In this document: piece by piece, positions 46,711 to 54,983 of the stretch | Layout: the number at the start of each line of letters is the position of its first letter | Position numbering within the stretch: position 1 is the stretch's first letter | Source: Pseudomonadota bacterium | Lineage (GTDB): Bacteria > Pseudomonadota > Gammaproteobacteria > Burkholderiales > SG8-39 | Length of the DNA: 64,000 nt | Direction: 5' to 3' | Assembly: GCA_947455195.1 (NCBI GenBank) | Contig: CANGMI010000006.1 | Coordinates: 124,001-188,000 of the forward strand | The notes under the pieces: model-generated | What the model was told of the DNA's origin: nothing | Database searches by the model: none | What the model saw: the letters and a program-made list of their open reading frames with translations, nothing else | Translations under genes and position numbers: made by a program

Positions 46711-47781
46711 TCAGTCCAGCTTGACGCCCGAGGTCTCCACCATCTTCTTCCAGTACTCGTAGTCGCGCCGCAGGAACACGGAAAACTCCTGCGGCGTGTT
46801 CGCGACCGGAATCAGCCACTGGCCGGTGATGTTCTGCTCGCGAAAGGTCGGCTCGTTCATGACCTTCGCCACATCGGCGGCAATCTTCGACACGACGTCG
46901 GCAGCCGTTCCGGCCGGGGCCAGCATGCCGAACCAGGTGCCCACGACATAGCCCGGCACCCCCTGCTCGCCCACCGTGGGCAGGTTCGGCAGGAGCGGCA
47001 GCCGTTGTTCGGTGGCGGCGGCAATGAGCCGCAGACGCCCCGAACGCACGTGCTGCTCGAGGACGAGTGGGGTCACCATCATCATCGATATCTCGCCGGT
47101 GAGCAGGGCCGACGCAGCCGGCGCCGACCCCTTGTAGGGCACATGGACGATATCGACCCCTGCAAGGCGCTTGAACCATTCAAGTCCGATGTGGGCCGAT
47201 GAACCATTGCCGAACGTACCCCACGAGAGTGAACCCGGTTTCGCCTTCGCCAGCGCAATGAGTTCGGGAATCGTCCGGGCCGGCACCCCGGCGGCGTTGA
47301 CACCGATGATCCAGGGCACCTGGACGAGTTGCGTCACGGGCGCAAAGCCCCCGATCGGGTCATAGGGCAGGCTCTTGTAGAGAAACGGATTGATCACGAA
47401 CGTGGCCGCATCGGACACGAGGAGCGTGTACCCGTCGGGCGCCGCCTTCGACACGTAGTCACCGCCGATGATCTGGTTGGCGCCCGGCCGGTTCTCGACG
47501 ATGACCGACTGACCCCACAGTTCGGGCAGGCGGGAAGACAAGGCGCGCGACAGGGTATCGGTAGCACCCCCCGGGGAACTGGGGACGACGAGCTTGACGG
47601 GACGCACAGGCCAGGTCTGGGCGATGGCAGTGCCACCCGGCAGGTCGAGCAGCGCGCAAGCGGCGAGGCCGACGATGGCGATCGTCGTGGTGATCAGCCT
47701 CGCCCGCCACTGCACTCCACGGGGCGAAGCAAGTGGCGCCGCAGGAACCGGCAGGCAGTCTTCAGGGGACAGCGGGTTCAT
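46711..47781 (-). CDS. Bug/TctC-family periplasmic substrate-binding protein (3 of 3)
   Basis: 356 aa, GGAG 7 nt upstream. A long N-region is followed by the hydrophobic core 'LITTTIAIVGLAACALL' and a likely cleavage at 'TAIAQ' near residue 55. 'WPVRPVKLVVPSSPGGATD' and 'QSVIVENRPGANQI' are the Bug signatures. Co-directional with a cupin gene 69 bp upstream. No TctAB genes nearby. Confidence 0.92.
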   Translation of the reverse strand: MNPLSPEDCLPVPAAPLASPRGVQWRARLITTTIAIVGLAACALLDLPGGTAIAQTWPVRPVKLVVPSSPGGATDTLSRALSSRLPELWGQSVIVENRPGANQIIGGDYVSKAAPDGYTLLVSDAATFVINPFLYKSLPYDPIGGFAPVTQLVQVPWIIGVNAAGVPARTIPELIALAKAKPGSLSWGTFGNGSSAHIGLEWFKRLAGVDIVHVPYKGSAPAASALLTGEISMMMVTPLVLEQHVRSGRLRLIAAATEQRLPLLPNLPTVGEQGVPGYVVGTWFGMLAPAGTAADVVSKIAADVAKVMNEPTFREQNITGQWLIPVANTPQEFSVFLRRDYEYWKKMVETSGVKLD

Positions 47782-47850
47782 GTCATGTCTCCATCGTTCG
47801 CATCGGCGGGCGCGATGCGTCGTCGCGGCCCGCTCATCAACCCCGGACGC

Positions 47851-48246
47851 TCAGAGCGCGCCCTCGGGGGTATCGAAGAACCGGTTCGGCCGGGTGAAAA
47901 AGGAGAGCACGAGGGCTCCCTGCGGCGCCCGCGCCACATGACGGCTGCCACCGGGGCGCCAGACATAGTTGCCCGCCGTGCACACGCCCTCGTGATCCTC
48001 CAGGCTGCCTTCGAGAACGAACGACTGTTCGATCGCGGTGTGTTCGTGCAAGGGCAGTTCCGACCCTGGTGCCCACTGGAATAGCGTTGTCGCCATGCCG
48101 GTCTCCTTGTCCTCCATCAGCACCTTCACGCGGATACCGGGAAACCGGGTCTCGCGCCAGGCCATCTGGTCGACCTCCACCAGACGGGTGGCCAGCGGAC
48201 CAAGCCCGGCGTGCTTTTCGATCAGATCGGGGGTCTGCGCGGCCAT
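47851..48246 (-). CDS. small cupin protein
   Basis: 131 aa from the ATG at 48246, with AGGAG 7-8 nt upstream. 'GSELPLHEHTAIEQSFVLEG' (HxH, E) and 'VWRPGGSRHVARAP' (H) give a complete cupin metal set, as in the ChrR/anti-ECF-like and dioxygenase-like small cupins. Role unknown. Divergent from the cytochrome-ThDP operon, with 97 bp between starts, and upstream of a Bug receptor. Confidence 0.8.
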   Translation of the reverse strand: MAAQTPDLIEKHAGLGPLATRLVEVDQMAWRETRFPGIRVKVLMEDKETGMATTLFQWAPGSELPLHEHTAIEQSFVLEGSLEDHEGVCTAGNYVWRPGGSRHVARAPQGALVLSFFTRPNRFFDTPEGAL

Positions 48247-48282
48247 GAAACGCTCCTGGCGGGGAAAAGGTCGATGCGTTCG

Positions 48283-48288
48283 ATCATA
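48283..48288 (-). promoter_or_regulatory. candidate -10 box (TATGAT) of the cupin-Bug operon
   Basis: TATGAT on the minus strand, 37 nt before the cupin ATG, with no -35 match. The same hexamer is proposed at 21437 and 42348. Confidence 0.3.
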
Positions 48289-48343
48289 CCGCGCACGGTG
48301 GTAACCTTCGTCAGCAGGCAAAAGAACAGCAAGGAGAGAGGCA

Positions 48344-48760
48344 ATGTCCACGAGATCATCGGGTGGCGCGCTGCTGCGCATGCCACAACTGCCACCGACC
48401 AGCCTTGCAGGCGCCCTGACGGCCAGCGCGCTTGCACTGTTGCTGGCCCTGCCATCCACCAGTGCCCACGCGCAGGCGGCGGCCTCCCCGACAACAGCGA
48501 GCACACCCGCAGCCGGGGGCAGCAACGCTGACGAGCCGCCCACCCACCCAGGGCGCCAGGTGCTCGCCGACAAGTGCACGCTGTGCCATGGTGATTCGAT
48601 GTGGCGCGACATCCGCCAGGACGAACGCGCGTGGCGCTCGACGCTCTATCGCATGGTGAGCAAGGGCGCCGTCTGGTCCGAGGGCGAAATCGGCGCCATG
48701 TCGGGTTACCTCGCCACGGTCTTCGGACGCGACGCTGCCGGCCCTGCGGCCAACCGGTAA
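48344..48760 (+). CDS. small periplasmic c-type cytochrome
   Basis: 138 aa, AAGGAG upstream. Sec signal peptide with core 'LAGALTASALALLLALP' and cleavage near 'SAHAQ' (residue 44), then a Pro/Ala/Ser linker and one haem site C78-T-L-C81-H82. M104 or M119 is the likely axial methionine. It is 10 nt upstream of a Tat-exported ThDP enzyme, so it is probably its electron acceptor. It could also serve the IorAB enzyme encoded 3 kb upstream. Confidence 0.87.
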   Translation: MSTRSSGGALLRMPQLPPTSLAGALTASALALLLALPSTSAHAQAAASPTTASTPAAGGSNADEPPTHPGRQVLADKCTLCHGDSMWRDIRQDERAWRSTLYRMVSKGAVWSEGEIGAMSGYLATVFGRDAAGPAANR

Positions 48761-48770
48761 GGAGTCCATC

Positions 48771-50675
48771 ATGCGCGAACTCGTCGCACGCTTTCTCTCC
48801 CGCTCGCTCTCGCGACGCGGTTTCATCAAATCGCTGACGGCCACTGGCGTCACCGCGACGGCGGCCCAGTCAGTGCTCGAATCGCTGGTGCCTGCGGCAG
48901 CAGCGCAGGAAGCCGGCACCCCGATCAAGGTCTTCCAGGGCACCGGCGGAGCCTGCATGGCCGAGCAGCTGATGGCCTCGGGCGTGACCTACGTCTTCGG
49001 CAACTCCGCCAGTGAAGATGCCCAGTTCTACGAAGCACTGGTCGATCGCCCGCAGCTCAAGTATGTGCTCACGCCCCATGAAGGCCCGGGAGCGGCGATG
49101 GCATCCGGCTACATCAAGGCCTCGCGCAAGCCCGCCATCGTCATGCAGGCGGGTGTCGTCGGACTCTCCAACGCCATCGGGCAGATGTTCAATGCGGCCA
49201 AGGAACAGACGCCGCTTGTCTTCTACAGCTACCGCAGCGACACCACCCGACGTGCCGGACGCGACGGCTTCGAGGAAGTGGCCAATCAGGAGCAGATCGT
49301 CGCGCCGATCGCCAAGTACACCTGGCTATCGCGCCGGCCTGACATGATTCCGGAGACGCTGCGGCACGCCTTCAAGGCGTCCTGGACCCCACCCTACGGG
49401 CCCAGCTACGCCTCGTGGCACTCCGACATGAACGAGGAGCGCACCCGCACCGAAATCATTGCCCAGAGCCATGTCGACCCGCGCATGCGGGTACGCCCCA
49501 ACCCCACCGAGGTCGAGCGCGCCGCACGACTGCTGGTGGAAGCGCAGATGCCGCTCCTCATCGTCGGTGACGAGGTCTGGTATGCCAATGGCATGAAGGA
49601 GGCCGTGCGCCTCGCAGAGCTCCTCGGGATGCCAGTGACCCAGGCGCGACAGGTCTTCGCCAACTTTCCCGAGCGCCACCCGCTGTGGGTCGGGCCGATT
49701 CCGGCGGCCTCGCAAGCCTCGGTCGCCTTCCCGCGCAACGCCGACGTCGTGCTCAACGTCGGCAACAAGCTCATGCACACCGGGCCGGGCCCCTTCATCT
49801 CGCGCACGGCGAAGTTCATCGACATGCGTATCGACTACGCCAGCATCGGCAACGTGATGGCGACCGAAGTGCCTCTCGTGGCCGATGTGGCCTACGGCAT
49901 GGCCGATCTCATCACGGCCATCGAGGGTCTCGTCACGCCCTCGGTGCGCAAGCGCATCGAGGAGCGGGCCAGCCAGGTGCGCGACTATGCCGCGAAAGCC
50001 CACACGCTCAGCGCCGAGATCGTCAAGAGCCCCGACTGGAATCGCAGCCCGATGCTTGCCGATCGGGTCACCTGGGAAGTGGCCCGCTTCGCCGACCCGG
50101 ATGCCTGCATCATCCACGAGGCGGGGGCCAACGTCGCTTTCTCGTTCGACTTCAATCCGCTCGGTGGGCGCGAGCTCTTCTGGTATTACGGCGCGCATCT
50201 GGGCGCCGGGGTCGGTACGGCTGCCGGGGTGAAACTGGCACGGCCCAATCAGCAGGTGATCTGCCTGGTGGGCGACGGTTCGTTCACCTTCGGACCGACA
50301 GCGCTCTGGAACATGGCGCGGCACGAACTGCCCGTGATCGTGGTGGTCTACAACAATCACGCCTACTCGGGGCCGCATGCGCGGGTGATCCAGAACGTTC
50401 CAGGCGGCCGCATGGTGCAGACCGGACGCTTCGTGCACGACTACCTGGGCAGCCCCGACATGAACATGGCGCACATCGCGCGCGGGTTTGGTGTCGATGG
50501 CGAGGTCGTGCACTCGGTGGAGGAATTGCGCACGGCGCTGGCGCGGGCGCGCCGGGCCACGGTGGAGGGGAAACCCTATCTCATCGATGCCCAGGTGGCA
50601 CGCACCGGACTGTGGGCCGACAAGCCGTGGATCCCCGACATCAGCGGCGTGAAGCAGCGCACGAGGAAGGTCTGA
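48771..50675 (+). CDS. Tat-exported thiamine diphosphate-dependent enzyme
   Basis: 634 aa with AAGGAG upstream. The N-terminus carries a clean twin-arginine motif S14-R-R-G-F-I-K20, a hydrophobic stretch and an AAAAQ cleavage site near residue 45. The mature part is a complete ThDP enzyme: catalytic glutamate E105 ('TPHEGPGAAMASGYIK'), central domain 'EAQMPLLIVGDEVWY', and PP-binding motif GDGS at 501 to NN at 528-529. ThDP enzymes are normally cytosolic; Tat export fits a protein folded with its cofactor before export. The paired cytochrome gene suggests an oxidative decarboxylase that reduces cytochrome c. Substrate unknown. Confidence 0.87.
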   Translation: MRELVARFLSRSLSRRGFIKSLTATGVTATAAQSVLESLVPAAAAQEAGTPIKVFQGTGGACMAEQLMASGVTYVFGNSASEDAQFYEALVDRPQLKYVLTPHEGPGAAMASGYIKASRKPAIVMQAGVVGLSNAIGQMFNAAKEQTPLVFYSYRSDTTRRAGRDGFEEVANQEQIVAPIAKYTWLSRRPDMIPETLRHAFKASWTPPYGPSYASWHSDMNEERTRTEIIAQSHVDPRMRVRPNPTEVERAARLLVEAQMPLLIVGDEVWYANGMKEAVRLAELLGMPVTQARQVFANFPERHPLWVGPIPAASQASVAFPRNADVVLNVGNKLMHTGPGPFISRTAKFIDMRIDYASIGNVMATEVPLVADVAYGMADLITAIEGLVTPSVRKRIEERASQVRDYAAKAHTLSAEIVKSPDWNRSPMLADRVTWEVARFADPDACIIHEAGANVAFSFDFNPLGGRELFWYYGAHLGAGVGTAAGVKLARPNQQVICLVGDGSFTFGPTALWNMARHELPVIVVVYNNHAYSGPHARVIQNVPGGRMVQTGRFVHDYLGSPDMNMAHIARGFGVDGEVVHSVEELRTALARARRATVEGKPYLIDAQVARTGLWADKPWIPDISGVKQRTRKV

Positions 50676-50680
50676 CGCAG

Positions 50681-50720
50681 GCTGCGGGGCGCCGGCCGCT
50701 CGCCGGCAGCGCCCTGCGGC
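50681..50720 (+). terminator. strong hairpin after the ThDP gene
   Basis: Sixteen-base-pair stem (two G-U pairs, one bulged A) with a 5-nt loop CGCTC, starting 6 nt after the stop. It is the strongest hairpin I found in the window. No T tract follows, so it may act with Rho or only protect the 3' end. Confidence 0.55.
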
Positions 50721-50765
50721 GGTCTCACGTGCCGGGGCTGGCCAGCGAGGAAGTGACATAGCCTA

Positions 50766-50771
50766 TAGAAT
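50766..50771 (+). promoter_or_regulatory. candidate -10 box (TAGAAT) of bioB
   Basis: TAGAAT inside TATAGAAT, about 14 nt before the GTG at 50786 and 29 nt before the ATG at 50801. No Shine-Dalgarno sequence is visible before either start. Confidence 0.35.
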
Positions 50772-50800
50772 CAGCCCCCATCGAAGTGACGGCCCGCCCC

Positions 50801-51790
50801 ATGAACGACCTCCTCGCACCGACACGGCTCGCATCGCCTGCAGCAGCCTCCCTTTCGCGGCTGGAAGAAGCAGCGGCACTCCTCGACCTGCCCTTCGCAG
50901 ACCTGCTGTTTCGTGCTCAGGCGGTCCATCGCGAGCATTTCGACCCGAACGAAGTGCAGTTCGCGACGCTGCTCTCGATCAAGACCGGCGGCTGTCCGGA
51001 AGACTGCGGCTACTGCCCGCAGTCGGTGCGCCATGACACCGGTGTGGTCGACGAACCCCTGATGCAGGTCGATGCCGTGCTCGAGGCCGCACGGGCGGCA
51101 AAAGCCAGTGGCGCCACGCGTTTCTGCATGGGCGCGGCCTGGCGTGGCCCCAAGGATCGCGATATCGCGCGTGTGGCCGAGCTCGTGTGCGCCGTGAAGG
51201 GTCTGGGCATGGAAACCTGCGCCACGCTCGGGATGCTGCGCGAAGGACAGGCCGAGACCCTGCGCGATGCGGGTCTCGACTACTACAACCACAACCTCGA
51301 CACCGCGCCCGAGTTCTACGGCGAGATCATCAGCACGCGTACCTATCAGGATCGCCTCGATACCCTGGAGCGGGTGCGCAATGCCGGCCTGTCGGTCTGT
51401 TGCGGCGGCATCGTCGGCATGGGTGAATCACGCCGTCAGCGCGCCGGTCTGCTGGCCCAGCTGGCCAGCCTCGACCCGCAGCCCGAATCGGTGCCGATCA
51501 ATGCACTGGTCCGCGTTGAAGGGACGCCGCTCGCCTCGGAGGCCGAAGTCGATCAGCTGGAATTCGTGCGCATGGTGGCCGCCGCGCGCATCCTGATGCC
51601 GCGCAGTGCGGTGCGGCTGTCTGCCGGGCGCCAAGCCCTGGGCGATGCCGGTCAGGCACTGTGTTTCCTTGCCGGGGCCAACTCGATCTTCTACGGCGAG
51701 AAGCTCCTCACCACCGGCAACCCGGAAGCCGAGGCAGACCGCGCACTGCTCGAGCGTCTCGGGATGCACGCCCGCGCCGGCACGGCCTGA
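50801..51790 (+). CDS. bioB: biotin synthase
   Basis: Radical-SAM enzyme that inserts sulfur into dethiobiotin, the last step of biotin synthesis. 329 aa from the ATG at 50801 (334 from the GTG at 50786). The radical-SAM cysteines lie in '[13 protein letters not shown]'. '[15 protein letters not shown]', '[13 protein letters not shown]' and '[37 protein letters not shown]' contain the auxiliary 2Fe-2S cluster ligands and the invariant Arg. Stands alone; other bio genes are not in the window. Confidence 0.97.
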   Translation: MNDLLAPTRLASPAAASLSRLEEAAALLDLPFADLLFRAQAVHREHFDPNEVQFATLLSIKTGGCPEDCGYCPQSVRHDTGVVDEPLMQVDAVLEAARAAKASGATRFCMGAAWRGPKDRDIARVAELVCAVKGLGMETCATLGMLREGQAETLRDAGLDYYNHNLDTAPEFYGEIISTRTYQDRLDTLERVRNAGLSVCCGGIVGMGESRRQRAGLLAQLASLDPQPESVPINALVRVEGTPLASEAEVDQLEFVRMVAAARILMPRSAVRLSAGRQALGDAGQALCFLAGANSIFYGEKLLTTGNPEAEADRALLERLGMHARAGTA

Positions 51791-51796
51791 AGCGAA

Positions 51797-52573
51797 TCAG
51801 GGAATCGGCAGCAGCGGCACCTTGCCCGGCGGCAACTGCACGTCGACCGCCGTGAGCAGACCCGCCGTGCTGGCATAGGCGCCCATCAGCAGCACGAGAT
51901 CGATGAGCTTGTGAGGCCCGTAGACCGCCTTGAGCGCAGCAAAGGTCTCGGGCTTCACCTTGTGATCGTGCCAGAGTTCGCGCGCGAGCTCGATCACGCG
52001 CGCCTCGGTCGGATCGAGCCCCTCGGTGCTGCGACGGAAGCGAATCACATCGATGAGAGACGCAGGCACACCCTCCTTCAGGGCTTCCGGCTCGTGCGCA
52101 ACCCACTCGAACTGACTGTCCATCTCGCGGGCCGTGGCAAGGATCGCGATCTCGCGGATGCGGGGCGTGAAGCCCGCCTCGAAGCGCAGGTATCGATTGA
52201 TGGCCGACAGGTGCTCGGTGGTCTTCGGACTGTAGAGCTGCACGCCAGCGGGGCCGCGCAGGCCGGCAATGTTGGCACCGGGTGTATTGCCCCGATCGAA
52301 GGTGCGCTTGCCGGCCTCGTCCAGATCTTCACGCCGCGGCAAGGGCAGGCGAAAACCCGACGTGGGGTCGATGTCGGGCGGATAGGTGCTCATGGAGGTC
52401 TCCGGGCGCGTAGCGGCCGTCTGGGCCAGTACCGGTTGAACGAGCGCAAGGCTCGACATGAAGGTGGCGACGGCGAGCAGCCCCAGCCGTCCGCGAGGCC
52501 GGATCGCACACCCCGACAAGGGCACCGGCAGGTGCCGGGACACCCACCTGTCAGCGCGGCCAGACCCGCTCAT
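51797..52573 (-). CDS. carboxymuconolactone decarboxylase-family protein with signal peptide
   Basis: 258 aa from the ATG at 52573, which overlaps the upstream cupin stop (ATGA). Residues about 30-50 form a signal peptide ('LGLLAVATFMSSLALVQPVLAQ'), so export is predicted, unusual for this mostly cytosolic family. The CMD core covers about residues 90-240 ('RLPLPRREDLDEAGKRTFD', 'PRIREIAILATAREMDSQFEWVAHEPEALK'). It lacks the CxxC of AhpD-type peroxidases. Function open. Last gene of the seven-gene minus-strand operon. Confidence 0.82.
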   Translation of the reverse strand: MSGSGRADRWVSRHLPVPLSGCAIRPRGRLGLLAVATFMSSLALVQPVLAQTAATRPETSMSTYPPDIDPTSGFRLPLPRREDLDEAGKRTFDRGNTPGANIAGLRGPAGVQLYSPKTTEHLSAINRYLRFEAGFTPRIREIAILATAREMDSQFEWVAHEPEALKEGVPASLIDVIRFRRSTEGLDPTEARVIELARELWHDHKVKPETFAALKAVYGPHKLIDLVLLMGAYASTAGLLTAVDVQLPPGKVPLLPIP

Positions 52574-53190
52574 TCGGCACCCTTGAGCGGATCGGCCGAA
52601 ATCAGCACGAAGGCCACCAGGCAGGATTCCTCGGTACGGTTGCTCCATGCGTGGTTGGTGCCGCGCTGGATGAGGACATCACCCGCCCGCAACAGGGTCT
52701 CGCCCTCGTCCATCACGGCCCAGATTTCGCCGCGCAGCACGATCACGTAGTCGATCGTATCCGTGCGGTGCATCCCGGCATGGCGCCGCTTGCCCGAACT
52801 GTCACGCGTTGCGCCCATGTCGCGGTAGTAATCATCGGGCGAAATGGTGGCAAGCCGCACGCTGTCGGGCGGGTACTCGATCACGCGAAACACCGAGCCC
52901 CCGGGCAGCGGTTCGATGCCGCGGGGCTGCGTACTCGGGTCGTCATTACCCTCGTTGCTGGCAGGGGTCGCGGCGGTTTCCCACAACTCGGTGAGCTGCA
53001 GGCCACCGGCGGCCATCAGCCGACGGCTGTTGCCGGCCACAGCGTCCATGAGGATGATCGATCGGCCGGACTCGTCATGACCGGTGACCACACGGCGATG
53101 GACGGCTGCCGGAGCGAGGGCAGGCAAGGCCCCTGCGGCAGCACCTTTCGCGCTGGCGTGGACGTCTTCAGAGGGATGGGATGAACTCAT
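52570..53190 (-). CDS. cupin domain protein
   Basis: 206 aa. Cupin core in the C-terminal half: 'GMHRTDTIDYVIVLRGEIW' and 'LIQRGTNHAWSN'. The first motif reads HRTDTIDY instead of HxHxxxxE, which lowers confidence in metal binding. Similar proteins follow oxygenase or hydrolase genes in aromatic-degradation clusters. It overlaps both neighbours by 4 nt (ATGA at each end). Confidence 0.78.
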   Translation of the reverse strand: MSSSHPSEDVHASAKGAAAGALPALAPAAVHRRVVTGHDESGRSIILMDAVAGNSRRLMAAGGLQLTELWETAATPASNEGNDDPSTQPRGIEPLPGGSVFRVIEYPPDSVRLATISPDDYYRDMGATRDSSGKRRHAGMHRTDTIDYVIVLRGEIWAVMDEGETLLRAGDVLIQRGTNHAWSNRTEESCLVAFVLISADPLKGAE

Positions 53191-54983
53191 GGCAGCACCG
53201 GTAGTAGAAGGAAGGAAGCCTGCTCGCCCCCCGAGCAGAGGGTGTGCTCCGCACCGAACACCGCAGGCGGGCGGTCGAGCGGATCATCGTGGTAGAAGAA
53301 TCCCGAGCCCTTGAAGGGGCCTGGTTCTTCCGGCCTCTCGAAATCACGCCCGGCCACGATGAGGTCAAGCCGGCCACCGGCCGGCACGGCGATGCTGCCA
53401 GGCCAGATCTCGATGTCGACAGCGTAGACACGGCCCGGTTCCATCGGCTGCAACTCGTCATGGGCATGGCAGGGCTGCTCATCGGTCGAGAGCAGCGGAT
53501 CGAGCTTGCGATGCGATACGCGCAGCCAGCCCTGGGTCACCGGCGACCTGGGCTCGGTGGCGCTGAAGAACATGCCCTCGCGGCCCTCGGCATCGAAGGC
53601 CCGCAGGGTCAGGAACAGGTCCATGTCGGTCGACGCCGAAGCCACCCAGAGGCGCGCCTTCATCGGTCCGGCCATCGTCAGGGGCTCGGCGAGAGCGCCG
53701 GTGGACAGGCTGAGGCCACGGCCGGCAGGGTCATAGGACACCCGCGCCGGTGCCGGGGCAAGGGCCTGCAGCCCGCCTTCGCCCTCGTTGCGCGCATGAC
53801 CATCGGGGCCCAGCGCCGCCGCACGCGCCACATCGAGATAGAGGCGAGTGAACCGCGTCTGCGACAACGGCCACCGGGTGTCATGGATCGTTCGGTCGAT
53901 GCCATCGGCCATCGACCGGATGTTGACCTCGACCCGCGGTTCGGCGTCCCAGCCGTTGTCGATGCCTTTCAGGTAACGGTCGAAGAATCGGCGCTGCAGG
54001 GTGACGCTGTCCGGATGCAGGAAGGTGAGGAAGTAGGAACCCGGTTGCACCTTGAGCCACTTGTCGCGGGAAGCAATGCGCCGATAGCCCTCGATCGTGC
54101 CGCGCAGGTGCAGCCCCAGGCCTCCCCAGTTGGCAACGACGAGCGCCGGGATGTCGATGGCTGACAGGTCAGGGGTGCGACTGCGATACCACGCGTCTTC
54201 GAGCGGATGGGCACGCAGGTCGCCGATGTAATCGGCCCGATTGGCGGCAAGGGCTGCCGGTTCGAGCAGCGTCGGACCCGGATTGCGCTCGCCGGTGACG
54301 AGATCGAGCAGCGGCGTCTCACCATTGCCGTGCTGATTGCGCAGCACGCTGCGATTCCACCAGCGCTGCAGGAAACCGCTGGCCAGAATGCCCCCCTGGC
54401 GGGTTCGATCGCGGTAGAAGTCGAAGGTGCCCTGCCACGGAATGATGGCAGCGAGCGCAGGCGGCCGCTGCGCGGCAATCGACCACTGCCCGGCCGCGTA
54501 ATACGAGATGCCGAGCAGACCCACCTTGCCGTTGCTCCAGGGCTGCGCTGCCGCCCATGCGATCGCATCGTGGAAGTCGCGGAATTCGGCGGGCGAATTC
54601 ACATCGAGTCGTCCCGGTGACTTGCCAGCGCCACGCGAATCGACCTTGACCACGACGTAGCCGCGGGGTGCCCAGCATTCCGGGTCGGGCGTCTCGAAGA
54701 CCAGGTGGCGGCACGACGAGGCCGCAAGGATCTCCGGGTGTCGGCTCTGAAGCGCCTCCCAGGCCTCCGGCATGAACTGGCTCAGATGCACGTCCTTGCC
54801 ATAGGGCCCGAGGGTCATGATGACCGGGAAGCGGGCAGTATCACTCGCCTTCGCGACGCCATCAGGCGCATCACCGGCTCGCGGTACTGGCCGGAAGACG
54901 TTGGCACGCAGGCACGCGCCATCGCGCATCGGTACCTCGACATCCTTGTCCAGATGCATGTCGAAGGGTAACGGCTGACTCAT
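53187..54983 (-). CDS. CocE/NonD-family hydrolase (X-Pro dipeptidyl-peptidase S15 type)
   Basis: 598 aa from the ATG at 54983 with GGGAG upstream, overlapping the GST stop (ATGA). Serine nucleophile S160 in 'GLLGISYYAAGQW'. 'VPMRDGACLRANVFRP' is the usual N-terminal strand pair. The C-terminal jelly-roll (X-Pro C-terminal domain) begins after residue ~380. The family hydrolyses esters and amides such as cocaine or acylated amines. No signal peptide, so cytosolic. Confidence 0.9.
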   Translation of the reverse strand: MSQPLPFDMHLDKDVEVPMRDGACLRANVFRPVPRAGDAPDGVAKASDTARFPVIMTLGPYGKDVHLSQFMPEAWEALQSRHPEILAASSCRHLVFETPDPECWAPRGYVVVKVDSRGAGKSPGRLDVNSPAEFRDFHDAIAWAAAQPWSNGKVGLLGISYYAAGQWSIAAQRPPALAAIIPWQGTFDFYRDRTRQGGILASGFLQRWWNRSVLRNQHGNGETPLLDLVTGERNPGPTLLEPAALAANRADYIGDLRAHPLEDAWYRSRTPDLSAIDIPALVVANWGGLGLHLRGTIEGYRRIASRDKWLKVQPGSYFLTFLHPDSVTLQRRFFDRYLKGIDNGWDAEPRVEVNIRSMADGIDRTIHDTRWPLSQTRFTRLYLDVARAAALGPDGHARNEGEGGLQALAPAPARVSYDPAGRGLSLSTGALAEPLTMAGPMKARLWVASASTDMDLFLTLRAFDAEGREGMFFSATEPRSPVTQGWLRVSHRKLDPLLSTDEQPCHAHDELQPMEPGRVYAVDIEIWPGSIAVPAGGRLDLIVAGRDFERPEEPGPFKGSGFFYHDDPLDRPPAVFGAEHTLCSGGEQASFLLLPVLP

